Shown here piece after piece: positions 38,065 through 50,628 of a stretch of DNA of 58,519 nt. The stretch comes from Candidatus Omnitrophota bacterium. Its GTDB lineage: Bacteria; Omnitrophota; Gorgyraeia; Zapsychrales; Zapsychraceae. The stretch lies in the NCBI GenBank assembly GCA_028280285.1, contig JANQMA010000011.1, forward strand, positions 1 through 58,519. The letters run 5' to 3'. Numbering within the stretch: the stretch's first letter is position 1; each line of letters begins with the position of its first letter. Below the pieces are notes generated by a model. The model did no database searches. It had not been told where the DNA came from and worked only from the letters and a program-made list of their open reading frames with translations. The translations under genes were made by a program, and so were the position numbers.

Positions 38065-39154
38065 CTTCTCCTTTTAAAAGCGGATCAAAACAATCACGCA
38101 ATACATCACCGACTACATTAAAACAAATCACCGTTATGAAAATAAAAAAACCAGGAATCAAAATCCATGGATGCAGTTTAATATGCGCAATCGCCATCGC
38201 ATCGGTGAGTAAATTCCCCCAACTGGCAATCGGATCTTGTATCCCAAGGCCGATCAAACTAAGCGCTGCCTCACCCAGAATATATCCCGGAATGGAAAGC
38301 ATAATCGCCACAATCGAATACGACAGTGTATGCGGCAAAATATGCCGTATAATAATTTTTAAATCGGATAATCCCAAAGTCTTGGCCGCCAAAACATATT
38401 CTCTTTGCCTAAGAGAAATCGCCATGCCGCGGATGATACGCGCAAGGCCGGCCCATCCGATAAAGGACAAAATTACCACAATCGCTAAATAAATCTGAAA
38501 CGAATTAAAACTGTCCGGCACCGCCGAACGCAGCGCAAGCATCAAATAAAATCCCGGGATCATCATAAACATCTCACACCCACGCATAATAATACTATCG
38601 ACACGCCCGCCGTAATAACCGGAAATCCCGCCGACCAAAAGACCAAGTGTAAAAGAAATACTCACACCGATAAGCCCAATGGATAGAGACACTCGTGCGC
38701 CATATAAAATACGCGAAAACAAATCCCTTCCCCTGGAGTCTGCCCCCCACAAATAGACGCGCCCGGGTGCTTCGACGCCAAATAAATGCCTATCGGTTGG
38801 AATAATCCCGAGGAATTTATATTTATCCCCTTTGACAAAAAAGCCAAAATGATATTTTTCATTGACTACTTCCGTATAAACACGTTTATGATACTCATCA
38901 AAGGTAAACGAAATACCATAGACATACGGCCATGTTAAGTTCCCATATGCATCTTTAAAATGAATCTTGCTCGGTGGTGCGTAGGAATGACTACGCACCT
39001 CAGAATCATAGGTATAAGGTGAAATAAAATCAGCAAAGACGGCCGTAAAATACAATAAGCAAAGAATACTTAAACAAAACACACCAAATTTATTTTGTTT
39101 AAACGCAGCAAAGGCGAGTGCCGTTTGATTTTTTGATTTTGAATTATTTCCCAT
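38048..39154 (-). CDS. ABC transporter permease (OppC-like; ORF track start 39196)
   Basis: FGVEAPGRVYLWGADSRGRDLFSRILYGARVSLSIGLIGVSISFTLGLLVGGISGYYGG; permease motif region near GLGIQDPIASWGNLL. Confidence 0.94.
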   Translation of the reverse strand: MGNNSKSKNQTALAFAAFKQNKFGVFCLSILCLLYFTAVFADFISPYTYDSEVRSHSYAPPSKIHFKDAYGNLTWPYVYGISFTFDEYHKRVYTEVVNEKYHFGFFVKGDKYKFLGIIPTDRHLFGVEAPGRVYLWGADSRGRDLFSRILYGARVSLSIGLIGVSISFTLGLLVGGISGYYGGRVDSIIMRGCEMFMMIPGFYLMLALRSAVPDSFNSFQIYLAIVVILSFIGWAGLARIIRGMAISLRQREYVLAAKTLGLSDLKIIIRHILPHTLSYSIVAIMLSIPGYILGEAALSLIGLGIQDPIASWGNLLTDAMAIAHIKLHPWILIPGFFIFITVICFNVVGDVLRDCFDPLLKGEGEANA

Positions 39155-40112
39155 AACGTATCCGTGGATCCGACCACGCAAGTAATATATCGGCAATCAA
39201 ATTCCCTAAAAGGAGCAACACTCCTCCCATGAGCATACTACTCATCACAAGATAAATATCTTTGGCGCGCACTGCAGTCAGCATGAGTGACCCAAGCCCG
39301 GGCCAATTACACACAATTTCAATTAAGGCCGCACCACCGAGCAAACTCGAAAGCTCATACCCGAAAAGCGTAATCAGCGGATTAATAGCATTACGCAGCG
39401 CATGCCGGTAAATAATCCGGTTTTCCGGCAGCCCCTTAGCCCTGGCCGATAGAATATATTGCTGACGTAAAACTTCCAGAAAATTCCCGCGCATAATCCG
39501 TTGCAGACTCGCGATCGAACCGAGCGATATCACCACCGTCGGTATAATCAAATGCTTGAGAAGATCAATGATCTTGCCGTACCACGGTAGATCATCGTAA
39601 TTCGCGCTATACATGCCGCCGAGAGGAATACCTCCGATCTGCGCTGCTCCATAGAGCAAAAGCATGGCCAAGAAAAAACTCGGCATGGAAAGCCCCATAA
39701 AAGAAAAAATCGATAAGGTTTTATCAATAAACTTATTGCGATGCAGTGCCGCCCATATCCCCAGCGGAATAGCCAACATCCATGTCAAAAGCATGCTGGC
39801 CAGTGAAAGGATAAATGTATTAAACAAGCGATCGGCAATAATACGGGACACCGGCACATTGTAGAAAAAGGAATACCCGAAATCTAATTTCAGAATATTT
39901 TTAAGCCAATAAAAATACTGAACCAAGACAGGTTTATCGAGTTGATATAACTCCTCATAGCGGTTGAGTGTATCCTCTGAGATCGTCGGATCAAGCCTGA
40001 GGGAATCAAAAAAATTGCCGGGCGTCATTTGCATCAAAGCAAATGTAAGAAGCGACATCACCAAAAGCAATGGAATCGCAACTAAAATTCTTTTGATAAT
40101 AAATTTAGTCAT
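39144..40112 (-). CDS. ABC transporter permease (OppB-like)
   Basis: FIIKRILVAIPLLLVMSLLTFALMQMTPG; YILSARAKGLPENRIIYRHALRNAINPLITLFGYELSSLLGGAALIEIVCNWPGLG. Confidence 0.95.
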   Translation of the reverse strand: MTKFIIKRILVAIPLLLVMSLLTFALMQMTPGNFFDSLRLDPTISEDTLNRYEELYQLDKPVLVQYFYWLKNILKLDFGYSFFYNVPVSRIIADRLFNTFILSLASMLLTWMLAIPLGIWAALHRNKFIDKTLSIFSFMGLSMPSFFLAMLLLYGAAQIGGIPLGGMYSANYDDLPWYGKIIDLLKHLIIPTVVISLGSIASLQRIMRGNFLEVLRQQYILSARAKGLPENRIIYRHALRNAINPLITLFGYELSSLLGGAALIEIVCNWPGLGSLMLTAVRAKDIYLVMSSMLMGGVLLLLGNLIADILLAWSDPRIRYGK

Positions 40113-41862
40113 TGGTTTTAATATATATCTCTTCTAGATTGTAAAACAACCCGCCATAACTCGTTGGATTGAGATTACCAAATTTATTACGCACCGCATA
40201 AAGCCTACTGGAAAGCACTGTGTAAATCAGCGGAAGCTTATCAGAGACAATACGCTGATGCTCATCGTAAAGCTCTTTGCGTTTATACGGATCAAGCTCC
40301 TGCACACCTTGAGTAAAAATATCATCAATGCGCGCCTCCCAATCAGTCGCCGGTTTTTCCTGCCGCGGGTACCACATATGCAGATTGCCGTCGGACGCCC
40401 AAACATTCTTCCCGAAATGCGGCTCCTCCCCGCCTGTGAGCCCGAGGACAATCGCATCCCACGCATACGTCGATGTTAATTTGGCCACAATATTGTTAAA
40501 CTCAAGTGTCAAAAAATTTACTTTCATCCCCAACTGTTCAAGATCAGCTTTAATGATTGATGCGATTTTTTCCCGCGCAGTGACACCGGCATTGGTGTAG
40601 AGGTTAAACTCGACCGCATTACCATCCTCATCTTCAATAATGCCGTCGCCATTACGGTCAATAAAACCTTCGGCCGCAAGTATCTGTCGGGCGCGCTCAG
40701 GATTATAATCATACTTAGTCACATCCGGATTAAAGAAAAAACCGGCACTGGGCCCCATGGAAGAGTGTTGATGATAGCCAAATCCATTCATCACAATTTC
40801 GATAATCTTATCTTTGTCAATCGCATGGGCAACGGCTTTGCGGAAATTAACATTGGTAAACCATTTCAGTTTAACCGGGTCAACAAAAGGCTCTTTGGTC
40901 TCCGGATGAACACCTCTGTTTTGATTAAAAAAGATAAAGTTACTGCCCTTGGCCGCGCCAATATCAAGCACTTCAAAATTACCTTTTTCTTCCAAAGGCT
41001 TGACCAAAGGATAATCCGATGCCCGCAGACCGATTACGTCAAGCTCACCGTCCATAAATTTAAGGACTTCAACATCCTGATTTTGGACAATCAAATAAAT
41101 AAGTTTCTCAACATAGGGAAAAGCATTGCCCTCTTCATCCTTCATCCAATAATCTTTATTACGCACGTAAACAAGGCGCTGGCCCGGCTGGTATTTCACA
41201 AGGCGGAAAGGTCCTGTCCCGATAATATCTTCCGGCGGTGTATCAATACCCCACGTAAAATTGAACTTACCCTCTTCAACCGACTTTTTTAAAATATGCT
41301 CAGGCAGGATTGATTGGCCTAAACTTTTCAAAAACGGTGCAAACCTGACAGGCAGTTTAAACTGCACTGTATAGTCATCGAGTTTGATAACCTCAAACTG
41401 TTTGCCTTCAATCGTATAAATATCTTTGGCCGAGTTAGGAACATCTTCATTAAAAATCAAATCGTTAAAAGTAAAAACCACATCATCGGCGGTTAAAAGT
41501 TCCCCATCAAACCATTTCACTCCTTTTCTTAAATAAAATATCCAGTTAAGACCTTCTTCATCAACTTCCCATGATTCGGCCAAATGCGGCAACACCTCAC
41601 CGGTAACACCATCGGATGTGGTCAAACCTTCAAACAATTTGGCGAGCACATCTGTTGTGGAGGTTTCTTTAGCTAAGACTTCGTTAAATGATTTTGGATC
41701 TGATGTTGTGGCAAGGACAATCTGCCCACCATAAGGCGGCTGGGCAAAAACGCCTGAAATAAAAATAAAAAGAAATAATTGGAAGACGCCAATTACACGC
41801 GGCAGGATTAGGAATGTATAGCGGTTTAGTTTAGTCATCACATTGGAGGTTTTGCTTGGCAA
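40105..41862 (-). CDS. ABC transporter substrate-binding protein, SBP family 5
   Basis: Signal peptide; LAESWEVDEEGLNWIFYLRKGVKWFDGELLTADDVVFTFN; FRKAVAHAIDKDKIIEIVMNGFG. Confidence 0.94.
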   Translation of the reverse strand: MPSKTSNVMTKLNRYTFLILPRVIGVFQLFLFIFISGVFAQPPYGGQIVLATTSDPKSFNEVLAKETSTTDVLAKLFEGLTTSDGVTGEVLPHLAESWEVDEEGLNWIFYLRKGVKWFDGELLTADDVVFTFNDLIFNEDVPNSAKDIYTIEGKQFEVIKLDDYTVQFKLPVRFAPFLKSLGQSILPEHILKKSVEEGKFNFTWGIDTPPEDIIGTGPFRLVKYQPGQRLVYVRNKDYWMKDEEGNAFPYVEKLIYLIVQNQDVEVLKFMDGELDVIGLRASDYPLVKPLEEKGNFEVLDIGAAKGSNFIFFNQNRGVHPETKEPFVDPVKLKWFTNVNFRKAVAHAIDKDKIIEIVMNGFGYHQHSSMGPSAGFFFNPDVTKYDYNPERARQILAAEGFIDRNGDGIIEDEDGNAVEFNLYTNAGVTAREKIASIIKADLEQLGMKVNFLTLEFNNIVAKLTSTYAWDAIVLGLTGGEEPHFGKNVWASDGNLHMWYPRQEKPATDWEARIDDIFTQGVQELDPYKRKELYDEHQRIVSDKLPLIYTVLSSRLYAVRNKFGNLNPTSYGGLFYNLEEIYIKTND

Positions 41863-41882
41863 ATCCTCAACAATACAAATGC

Positions 41883-42236
41883 TTATTCGGCAGCCTCAAG
41901 CGGTAGTGCTGTTTCTTGCTCTGGCAAATCCCCGGCCGGTATTTGCACCTCTTCAGGTATGACCACCTCGGTTGCCGCCTGTGTGGCCACCTGATCAGGC
42001 ATTAAAGACTTTCCTTTTGATGTTGATAGTACTGCGAGTGACAAACACGTAACAAAATACAATATCGCTAAAACCGTTGTGCTTTTAATCAAAAATTCAT
42101 TCGTCTGTGTTCCAAACATTGATTCGGCCGAAGCAAAACCTTCGGTCAAACCTCCACCTCTTCCTGACTGCATCAAAATAACAAGAAGCAGCAGCACACA
42201 AACAAGTACATGAATAGCAATTACAAATCCCGTCAT
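41883..42236 (-). CDS. secG: Preprotein translocase subunit SecG
   Basis: IHVLVCVLLLLVILMQSGRGGGLTEGFASAESMFGTQTNEFLIKSTTVLAILYFVTCLSLAVL. Confidence 0.93.
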   Translation of the reverse strand: MTGFVIAIHVLVCVLLLLVILMQSGRGGGLTEGFASAESMFGTQTNEFLIKSTTVLAILYFVTCLSLAVLSTSKGKSLMPDQVATQAATEVVIPEEVQIPAGDLPEQETALPLEAAE

Positions 42237-42253
42237 AACTTGCTCCTTTAATT

Positions 42254-42321
42254 CGTACTTGGTACTTCGACCTTCGTACTTCGTGGATTAGGATGTACTA
42301 AGTACGATGTACGAAGTACAA
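42254..42321. repeat. Heptad-word hairpin (W6)
   Basis: CGTACTT GGTACTT CGACCTT CGTACTT CGTGGATTA GGATGTA CTAAGTA CGATGTA CGAAGTA CAA. Confidence 0.92.
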
Positions 42322-42341
42322 ATGTTAAAAATTAATCGGAC

Positions 42342-43112
42342 TCACCCTGTCACTTTGCTAATGGCGCCTTTGACAATGCCTGCGAAAGAATCGCTCTTTA
42401 AACTGGCACCACCCACCAAAGCCCCGTCGATATCCGGCTGGGCAATCAATTCTTCAATATTATCCGGTTTGACACTGCCGCCGTATTGCAGACGTACAGC
42501 ACCCGAAACTTCTTCATTATACAATTCTTTTAAAAGACCACGTATATACTGATGAACCTCTTGCGCTTGATCTGGTGTGGCCGTCTTACCTGTGCCGATA
42601 GCCCAGACAGGTTCATACGCAATCACCATTGCGGCCACTTCATCCGCCGTGAAACCGCTCAAAGCGCCTGTCACATGATCGCGAACCACATCAAATGTTT
42701 GATCCCCTTCACGTTCTTCTAAACTCTCCCCGACACAAACAATCGGGATCAAACCGCTGTTTAGCGCTGCGCGGATTCTTTTATTCACTGTTTCATTTGT
42801 TTCGCCGAAATATTGACGCCTTTCTGAGTGACCAATAATCACATATTTACATCCAGCAGCTTTAATAATCGGGCCCGACATCTCGCCGGTAAAAGCCCCG
42901 GCATCTTCCCAAAACAAGTTTTGCGCGCCCAATTCGATATTCGAGTCCCGAACAACATCATTCACATCTGTCAGCGCAACCGCCACAGGACAAACAACAA
43001 TGTCAACCCCTTCGACATCGCTTACTTCACGTTTTAGTTCTGTCACAAGCTCAATGGCTTCATGTGGTGTTTTATTCAATTTCCAATTTCCTGCAATAAT
43101 AGGTGTTCTCAT
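42342..43112 (-). CDS. tpiA: Triosephosphate isomerase
   Basis: RTPIIAGNWKLNKTPHEA; VIIGHSERRQYFGE; AYEPVWAIGTGKTATPDQAQEVH; LQYGGSVKPDN. Confidence 0.98.
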   Translation of the reverse strand: MRTPIIAGNWKLNKTPHEAIELVTELKREVSDVEGVDIVVCPVAVALTDVNDVVRDSNIELGAQNLFWEDAGAFTGEMSGPIIKAAGCKYVIIGHSERRQYFGETNETVNKRIRAALNSGLIPIVCVGESLEEREGDQTFDVVRDHVTGALSGFTADEVAAMVIAYEPVWAIGTGKTATPDQAQEVHQYIRGLLKELYNEEVSGAVRLQYGGSVKPDNIEELIAQPDIDGALVGGASLKSDSFAGIVKGAISKVTG

Positions 43113-43124
43113 AATTAAATCCTT

Positions 43125-44315
43125 TCAAACTTTCGCTTTTTCACTCAAAGATGAAATACCTGGAAGGTCTTTTCCTTCCAAAAATTCAAGGGATGCCCCG
43201 CCACCCGTCGATATGTGTGTCATGGCATCATCCACACCAAATTTTTTAGCGGCCGCAGCTGAATCACCCCCACCAACGATGGTTGTGGCATCCGTCAGAC
43301 TTGCAAGATGTTCGGCTATGGCTTTGGTTCCTTCAGCATAAGCATCCACTTCAAAAACACCAACCGGCCCATTCCACACAATCGTTTTGGCATTATTAAG
43401 CGCACCTTTAAATGTTTCAATCGTTTTCGGTCCGATATCAAGCGACTCCCAATCATCTTCAATATCCTCAACAATTTTCTTTTCTTCCGGCTTGCCGAAA
43501 TCTTGAACGACCAAAAAGTCTTCGGTCAGATGAATAGAAACGCCTTTTTCTTCCGCTTTAGCCAAAAGTTCTTTGGCTGTCGCCACACGGTCATCTTCAC
43601 ATAATGATTTGCCGATATTCTTTCCTTGAGCCTTTAGAAATGTATAAGCCATGCCCCCGCCAATAATGATAGAATCTGCCTTTTCAAGCAAGTTTTCAAC
43701 CAGAAGGATTTTATCGGATACTTTGGCCCCGCCTAAAATAACCACAAACGGCCTGTCAGGATCTGTGACGGCCTTACCTAAATAAGCGATTTCTTTTTCC
43801 AGAAGAAAGCCTGCCGCCGAAGGCAAATATTCGGCAATCCCTGCTGTGGAGGCATGTGCACGGTGGGCTGCCCCAAAGGCATCATTGATGTAGACATCCG
43901 CAAAAGAGGCTAGTTGCTCGGCAAAGGCAGGATCATTTTTTGTCTCTTCCCCATGAAAACGCAGATTTTCAAGAAGGATAATGCGTGCATCGGTTGACTC
44001 AACAGTGCTTTTAACCCCGTCCCCCACACAATCATCGCATTTCACCACTTTTTCTCCAATCAAAGATTCGAGCCTTGCGGCCACCGGCGCCAGACTCATA
44101 GAGTCAACCACCTGCCCCTTAGGGCGACCTAAGTGGCTCATAAGTATTAACTTAGAACAATTTTGTTCGAGAATATATAAAATCGAAGGTAGTGCTGCCT
44201 GAATACGGATATCATCGGTTATATTAAGATTATCATCCAGCGGAACATTAAAGTCCGCACGCATAATGACTTTTTTATCTTGAAGGTCTACATCTTTTAT
44301 TGTCAGTTTTTCCAT
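43125..44315 (-). CDS. pgk: Phosphoglycerate kinase
   Basis: KKVIMRADFNVPLDDNLNITDDIRIQAALPSI; LMSHLGRPKG; NDAFGAAHRAHAST; HISTGGGASLEFLEGKDLPGI. Confidence 0.98.
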   Translation of the reverse strand: MEKLTIKDVDLQDKKVIMRADFNVPLDDNLNITDDIRIQAALPSILYILEQNCSKLILMSHLGRPKGQVVDSMSLAPVAARLESLIGEKVVKCDDCVGDGVKSTVESTDARIILLENLRFHGEETKNDPAFAEQLASFADVYINDAFGAAHRAHASTAGIAEYLPSAAGFLLEKEIAYLGKAVTDPDRPFVVILGGAKVSDKILLVENLLEKADSIIIGGGMAYTFLKAQGKNIGKSLCEDDRVATAKELLAKAEEKGVSIHLTEDFLVVQDFGKPEEKKIVEDIEDDWESLDIGPKTIETFKGALNNAKTIVWNGPVGVFEVDAYAEGTKAIAEHLASLTDATTIVGGGDSAAAAKKFGVDDAMTHISTGGGASLEFLEGKDLPGISSLSEKAKV

Positions 44316-44371
44316 AGTACAGCCCTTATTTATATATATTTATATTAACACTATATTTTCAGGAAGCCTGT

Positions 44372-44399
44372 ATTATAACGAAGCTTTGGGATTTGTCAA
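44372..44399 (-). promoter_or_regulatory. Sigma70-type promoter for pgk-tpiA-secG
   Basis: TTGACA (44394-44399), 16-nt spacer, TATAAT (44372-44377). Confidence 0.75.
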
Positions 44400-44406
44400 T
44401 AAATGA

Positions 44407-44484
44407 GCGTTAGGCTTATAGAGGAACCCCGCTGCATTCTTGAAGAATGCAAGAAGCGGGGTGACGAACATAAGCCTTACAGCG
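44407..44484. repeat. Nested palindromic element
   Basis: Outer gcgttaggcttat/ataagccttacagcg; inner ccccgctgcattctt...aagaatgcaagaagcgggg. Confidence 0.85.
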
Positions 44485-44520
44485 AATTTACCTGCGACGC
44501 GAAGCAGAGCAGGACTCAAA

Positions 44521-45882
44521 TCACTTCATCTCTGCCACCCGCATAATCGCCATAATCATCCCCATAGACACCCACATAAGAGTGGCCAGCTGAATAGAAT
44601 AAAAATGGGTATCAACAAATGAATGCGCTAAGAAACCCATAAACCCGGACATCAATCCAATACTTACAGAGCGCAAATACCTATCTGAAATTCTAGAATA
44701 ACAGGCTAAAAAATTACCTAAAAAAACAAGCATCATCCAAGCGTAGGTCAAAAACCCCACAAAGCCTATTTCGGCCGTCATGCGCAGAAATGAATTATGA
44801 GGAAATTTACGCTCCGTCATTTCCGTATACGTATTAAGCCCCATACCAAAAACAGGATAGGTTTTAATCACCTGCCAGGCTTCACGCCAAAAACCAAAAC
44901 GCCCAGAGGCTGAAAAGTGCTCATCTTTTTTGACCTCTCTCCATAAATTAATAGGCTCGCCACTTGAGCCTCTTTCCTCCTTTTTAATTTCCTTTCTGTC
45001 AACAGATACAGATGCTAACTTAATCTCATTCTGAAGCTGCCTGTATCTATCTGTCATAAAAGATACATTACGGTATTTATGCATCTGAGGCATAAATATT
45101 CCCAAAAAGCATCCTATTAAAAGGATATAAATCAATGATCGTTTATTGTGTAGTAAACCGATCAACACAACAACCATAATAATAAGGGCTGCCCAAGCTC
45201 CTCGAGAATACGTCCATCCTACACATACTAATAAAATAGTGATAAGACAAAATAACAATGCCGTCCATTTTTTACTTGAACGCATCTCACCTAAATAAAA
45301 GTTAAAAACCCCGAAACTAAGCCCGAGCATAAGCATTAAATAGGCTCCCAGATCATTAGGATGTTTTAATGTCGACATTATCCTTACTTCCTGTACTAAG
45401 GAGCGCTTAAGGATAAACCCCTCTCCAGTATAAAACTGCCAAAGACCATTAATACCGACAAGAGTCATAGATGCAAAAAATATTTTAATAATGGTTACTA
45501 TTTGCCGTCTATTTTGAAACGTTTCCACAAAAAAACACATAAACAAAATATTTTGTAAAAATTCAAAAAATAAATTACTTAAACTACGCAGTGGTATTTG
45601 GCTAAAAATAACGGACAATATTCCGGCGGCCACAAACAATAAACACGGAACATTCAAAAATCCAATATCAGGCAAGTACTCTTTAAGGGAAGAAAAAAAT
45701 GAGCGCCCGGTCTGCATAGCCACTTGCATCCTACACGTTTTTTTAATCAAATAGCTCAACATTAATAATCCAAAAATCAACTCACACGCCGCCGATGATA
45801 TGGGCAACATAAATGCCAAGATATAAAATAAAAAAACCATCACTTGATCGCAATGGCGTATAATCGACTCACACTTACTCAT
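44521..45882 (-). CDS. O-antigen ligase/polymerase family membrane protein
   Basis: Polytopic; VFGMGLNTYTEMTERKFPHNSFLRMTAEIGFVGFLTYAWMM is a Wzy_C-like H.xxL..E.G motif. Confidence 0.88.
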   Translation of the reverse strand: MSKCESIIRHCDQVMVFLFYILAFMLPISSAACELIFGLLMLSYLIKKTCRMQVAMQTGRSFFSSLKEYLPDIGFLNVPCLLFVAAGILSVIFSQIPLRSLSNLFFEFLQNILFMCFFVETFQNRRQIVTIIKIFFASMTLVGINGLWQFYTGEGFILKRSLVQEVRIMSTLKHPNDLGAYLMLMLGLSFGVFNFYLGEMRSSKKWTALLFCLITILLVCVGWTYSRGAWAALIIMVVVLIGLLHNKRSLIYILLIGCFLGIFMPQMHKYRNVSFMTDRYRQLQNEIKLASVSVDRKEIKKEERGSSGEPINLWREVKKDEHFSASGRFGFWREAWQVIKTYPVFGMGLNTYTEMTERKFPHNSFLRMTAEIGFVGFLTYAWMMLVFLGNFLACYSRISDRYLRSVSIGLMSGFMGFLAHSFVDTHFYSIQLATLMWVSMGMIMAIMRVAEMK

Positions 45883-45885
45883 ACT

Positions 45886-47846
<1,961 letters not shown>

Positions 47847-47862
47847 AACTGTTTTTCCTTCC

Positions 47863-49158
47863 TCAATCTTCAACTAATCTATTAGCTCCCAATCCAATAC
47901 CGAGTGCGGCCAAAAACCAAAAATGAGTAAATAACTGCAATGAATAAAAATGAACGTCGAAAAACGCGTGAATCAAATAAATTATTATGCCCCAAGACAT
48001 CATAGAAATCAAAATTTTCACAGAATCGTCCAATATATATATCAAGCAGCCAAACAATTCTCTAACTAGACCCCATATAATCCATAAAAAAGCAAAACCG
48101 GCAAAAACACCGGACTCGGCAAACACTTGTAAATAACAATTATGGGCATACGCCGGCGGAAAGGGCTGGAAGGTACCCTCTATATTTTGTTTTCTGCGAT
48201 ACTCCTTCGATGCCGGCATATACTGGTTTAACCCATGCCCCAGCCATGGTTTGGCCTTAATCATTTTGAGTGTATCCTGCCAAATACCCAGCCTCCACTT
48301 CATAGCCTTTTGCACCTTGTCTGAAGATAACCTTTTTGCCCAAGGGCCATCACCTATACCTTTATTGACAAAAACACCAAGCATAATTAAAGCAATGACA
48401 ACAGCAAACAAAACCTTATAATTTTTATATATTAATGTTTGCAGTACTAAAGTTAGCCCCACTGCGACACATCCTATGCGTGATTGTGTTAAAATAAGCG
48501 CTGTGCCAAACACAAAAAACCCTATGAGCAGTAACGCCTTATAGGAAAAAATTTTTTTAATCCGCAAAATAATGCAAAAATATCCTGCTGTTAGTGGAGC
48601 TATATACGCCGCTAATGAGTTTGCATATTTAAACGAAGCAGTTGCCCTGCCTTCCGGCCCTATTTCCCGTCGATTAAATAGATCATACCCAGAAAATACT
48701 TGCCAATATGCATCCAAGGCAACAGCCGTGGCCGTAAAAAACATAAATCCGATAGCAGTAACATAGTGTTTCTTCTTTGTAAAAACCTCAAGCACCAAAT
48801 AATAAACAAGAAACCATTCTAGTGTTTTGCGAAAAAAGCTTGGCACCGCAACATCTCTATATTCCGTAAAAAAAGCGGACAGAAATGAAAAAATCAAAAA
48901 TAAAAGAATAGGCCAGTCGATGACACTTTGAGGTGGACGAAAAGATTGAACAATAAGAGAAAAAGAAAAGCTACGGTTAATCCGAATCCTTTCAGCACAC
49001 AATAACATTCGTTTAAGACACCACAATAAAAAGCCGACATTAATCGTCACCTCAATTACCGCACCGCTATAAGGCAGCCAGAAGATACAAACAAATAATA
49101 AAAACCGAATGACATGATCCAGGTAATTTCGTACTGCAGTCAGCGTTAAGTTTGGCAT
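47863..49158 (-). CDS. O-antigen ligase/polymerase family membrane protein
   Basis: Polytopic; [21 protein letters not shown]...[22 protein letters not shown]. Confidence 0.88.
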   Translation of the reverse strand: MPNLTLTAVRNYLDHVIRFLLFVCIFWLPYSGAVIEVTINVGFLLWCLKRMLLCAERIRINRSFSFSLIVQSFRPPQSVIDWPILLFLIFSFLSAFFTEYRDVAVPSFFRKTLEWFLVYYLVLEVFTKKKHYVTAIGFMFFTATAVALDAYWQVFSGYDLFNRREIGPEGRATASFKYANSLAAYIAPLTAGYFCIILRIKKIFSYKALLLIGFFVFGTALILTQSRIGCVAVGLTLVLQTLIYKNYKVLFAVVIALIMLGVFVNKGIGDGPWAKRLSSDKVQKAMKWRLGIWQDTLKMIKAKPWLGHGLNQYMPASKEYRRKQNIEGTFQPFPPAYAHNCYLQVFAESGVFAGFAFLWIIWGLVRELFGCLIYILDDSVKILISMMSWGIIIYLIHAFFDVHFYSLQLFTHFWFLAALGIGLGANRLVED

Positions 49159-49161
49159 AAC

Positions 49162-50613
49162 CTAGTAAGCACCTTTTCCTTTAATCACAACCGGTACCGT
49201 CTGAAATAAAATGTTTAGGTCCAACCATAACGACCAATTGTTAATGTACCACATGTCCCACTTAACCAGCCGTGCAAAAGATATATCACTACGCCCGCGG
49301 ATTTGCCATAGGCCCGTAATACCGGGCCTGACATCCAATCGGCGCAACTGACGAAGGTCTTCTTTACGAATCTGTTCAATCGGAAGTGGCCTGGGACCGA
49401 CGAGGCTCATATGCCCCAAAAACACATTAAATAACTGCGGAAACTCATCAATACTATAACGGCGCATCCACCGTCCAACCGGTGTAATACGCGGGTCATC
49501 CTTCATTTTAAAAATCGGCCCGTCAACATCATTCTTATTTTTCAATTGTTCCAACTCTTTATCGGCATCAGTATACATGCTGCGGAATTTAAACATACGG
49601 AACTTTCTACCCGAACGCCCATAGCGTTTGGAAAAATAAAACGGAATCCCTTTACTGTCCGCCATAATAATAATCCCCATGACAAAATAAAACGGCAAAA
49701 GCACAATAATAGAAGGAGTAACCACAATAAGATCAAAGACACGCTTACCCCATTGCTTAACAAGGGGCGTTGCGTGGCAATACTCCAAAATAGGAATGAT
49801 GCCGATATTATATTTTGAGTAATCGCTTTGCATGAGTTGAAAACCTTGGGGCACAACACGCACAGCAACACCAAGCTTCTTGGCTTCTTCTAAAATTTTA
49901 AGAAATACCTCAGAGTTATGATGTAGTGTTATAAAAACTTTATGGACAAACTCATTACGGCAGACACGGCGGAAATCCTCTATTTTACCAAGCACCCTTT
50001 CTTCATTGTTCGTTGCACCATTCGTTTTAAAATCATCGAGAAACCCAACAACATTGAGCCCAATACCTGGACGCTGACGGATTTCATTAAGAAGCGTCAT
50101 ACCCACCTTACCTTTACCGATAATAACCACATTAAGATTGTTGTAGCCATGTGCAACGATATAATTAACAAACATTCTTTTAAGTACGCGCCATATCGAC
50201 AGAAACAAAGCCATAAACCCTGTCCCCAATCCCAAGACTGTCCGCGGAAAACCCTCAAATTTAAACGCGTAGAGCGCAACGATCACAAGCAAGGTACTTG
50301 TTAAAATGGCATGAAAAAGTTCACCGATTTCAAATCCCTCTAAAACTTCCCGACGGGTTTGATAGAGAAGCTTTCTTTCCAGCATAAAGACAACTGTCAC
50401 AACCCAAAAAACAAAAATCAAACGAAAGTCATTATCCGGATTAATAAAAATATTGTAGAGTGTGATATCAAAAGGGACCGTGGTTTGTCTTATAGTACAG
50501 GCGAGATAAATAGATAAAATAACTACAGTAATATCTATTAATAGATAGGTGAAATGAATTAATATCTTGCGGACATTGGAGCTCATATAATCGGCAAGCT
50601 CCTTACTAAACAA
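49162..50613 (-). CDS. Undecaprenyl-phosphate sugar phosphotransferase (WcaJ/WbaP-like)
   Basis: KRVFDLIVVTPSIIVLLPFYFVMGIIIMADSKGIPFYFSKRYGRSGRKFRMFKFRSMYTDADKELE; RRYSIDEFPQLFNVFLGHMSLVGPRPLP; RPGITGLWQIRGRSD. Confidence 0.96.
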   Translation of the reverse strand: MFSKELADYMSSNVRKILIHFTYLLIDITVVILSIYLACTIRQTTVPFDITLYNIFINPDNDFRLIFVFWVVTVVFMLERKLLYQTRREVLEGFEIGELFHAILTSTLLVIVALYAFKFEGFPRTVLGLGTGFMALFLSIWRVLKRMFVNYIVAHGYNNLNVVIIGKGKVGMTLLNEIRQRPGIGLNVVGFLDDFKTNGATNNEERVLGKIEDFRRVCRNEFVHKVFITLHHNSEVFLKILEEAKKLGVAVRVVPQGFQLMQSDYSKYNIGIIPILEYCHATPLVKQWGKRVFDLIVVTPSIIVLLPFYFVMGIIIMADSKGIPFYFSKRYGRSGRKFRMFKFRSMYTDADKELEQLKNKNDVDGPIFKMKDDPRITPVGRWMRRYSIDEFPQLFNVFLGHMSLVGPRPLPIEQIRKEDLRQLRRLDVRPGITGLWQIRGRSDISFARLVKWDMWYINNWSLWLDLNILFQTVPVVIKGKGAY

Positions 50614-50628
50614 AAATTTTTATTCAAT

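Noticed and set aside
40765-41292. 175-aa plus-strand ORF
   Set aside because: Antisense to the SBP family 5 gene.
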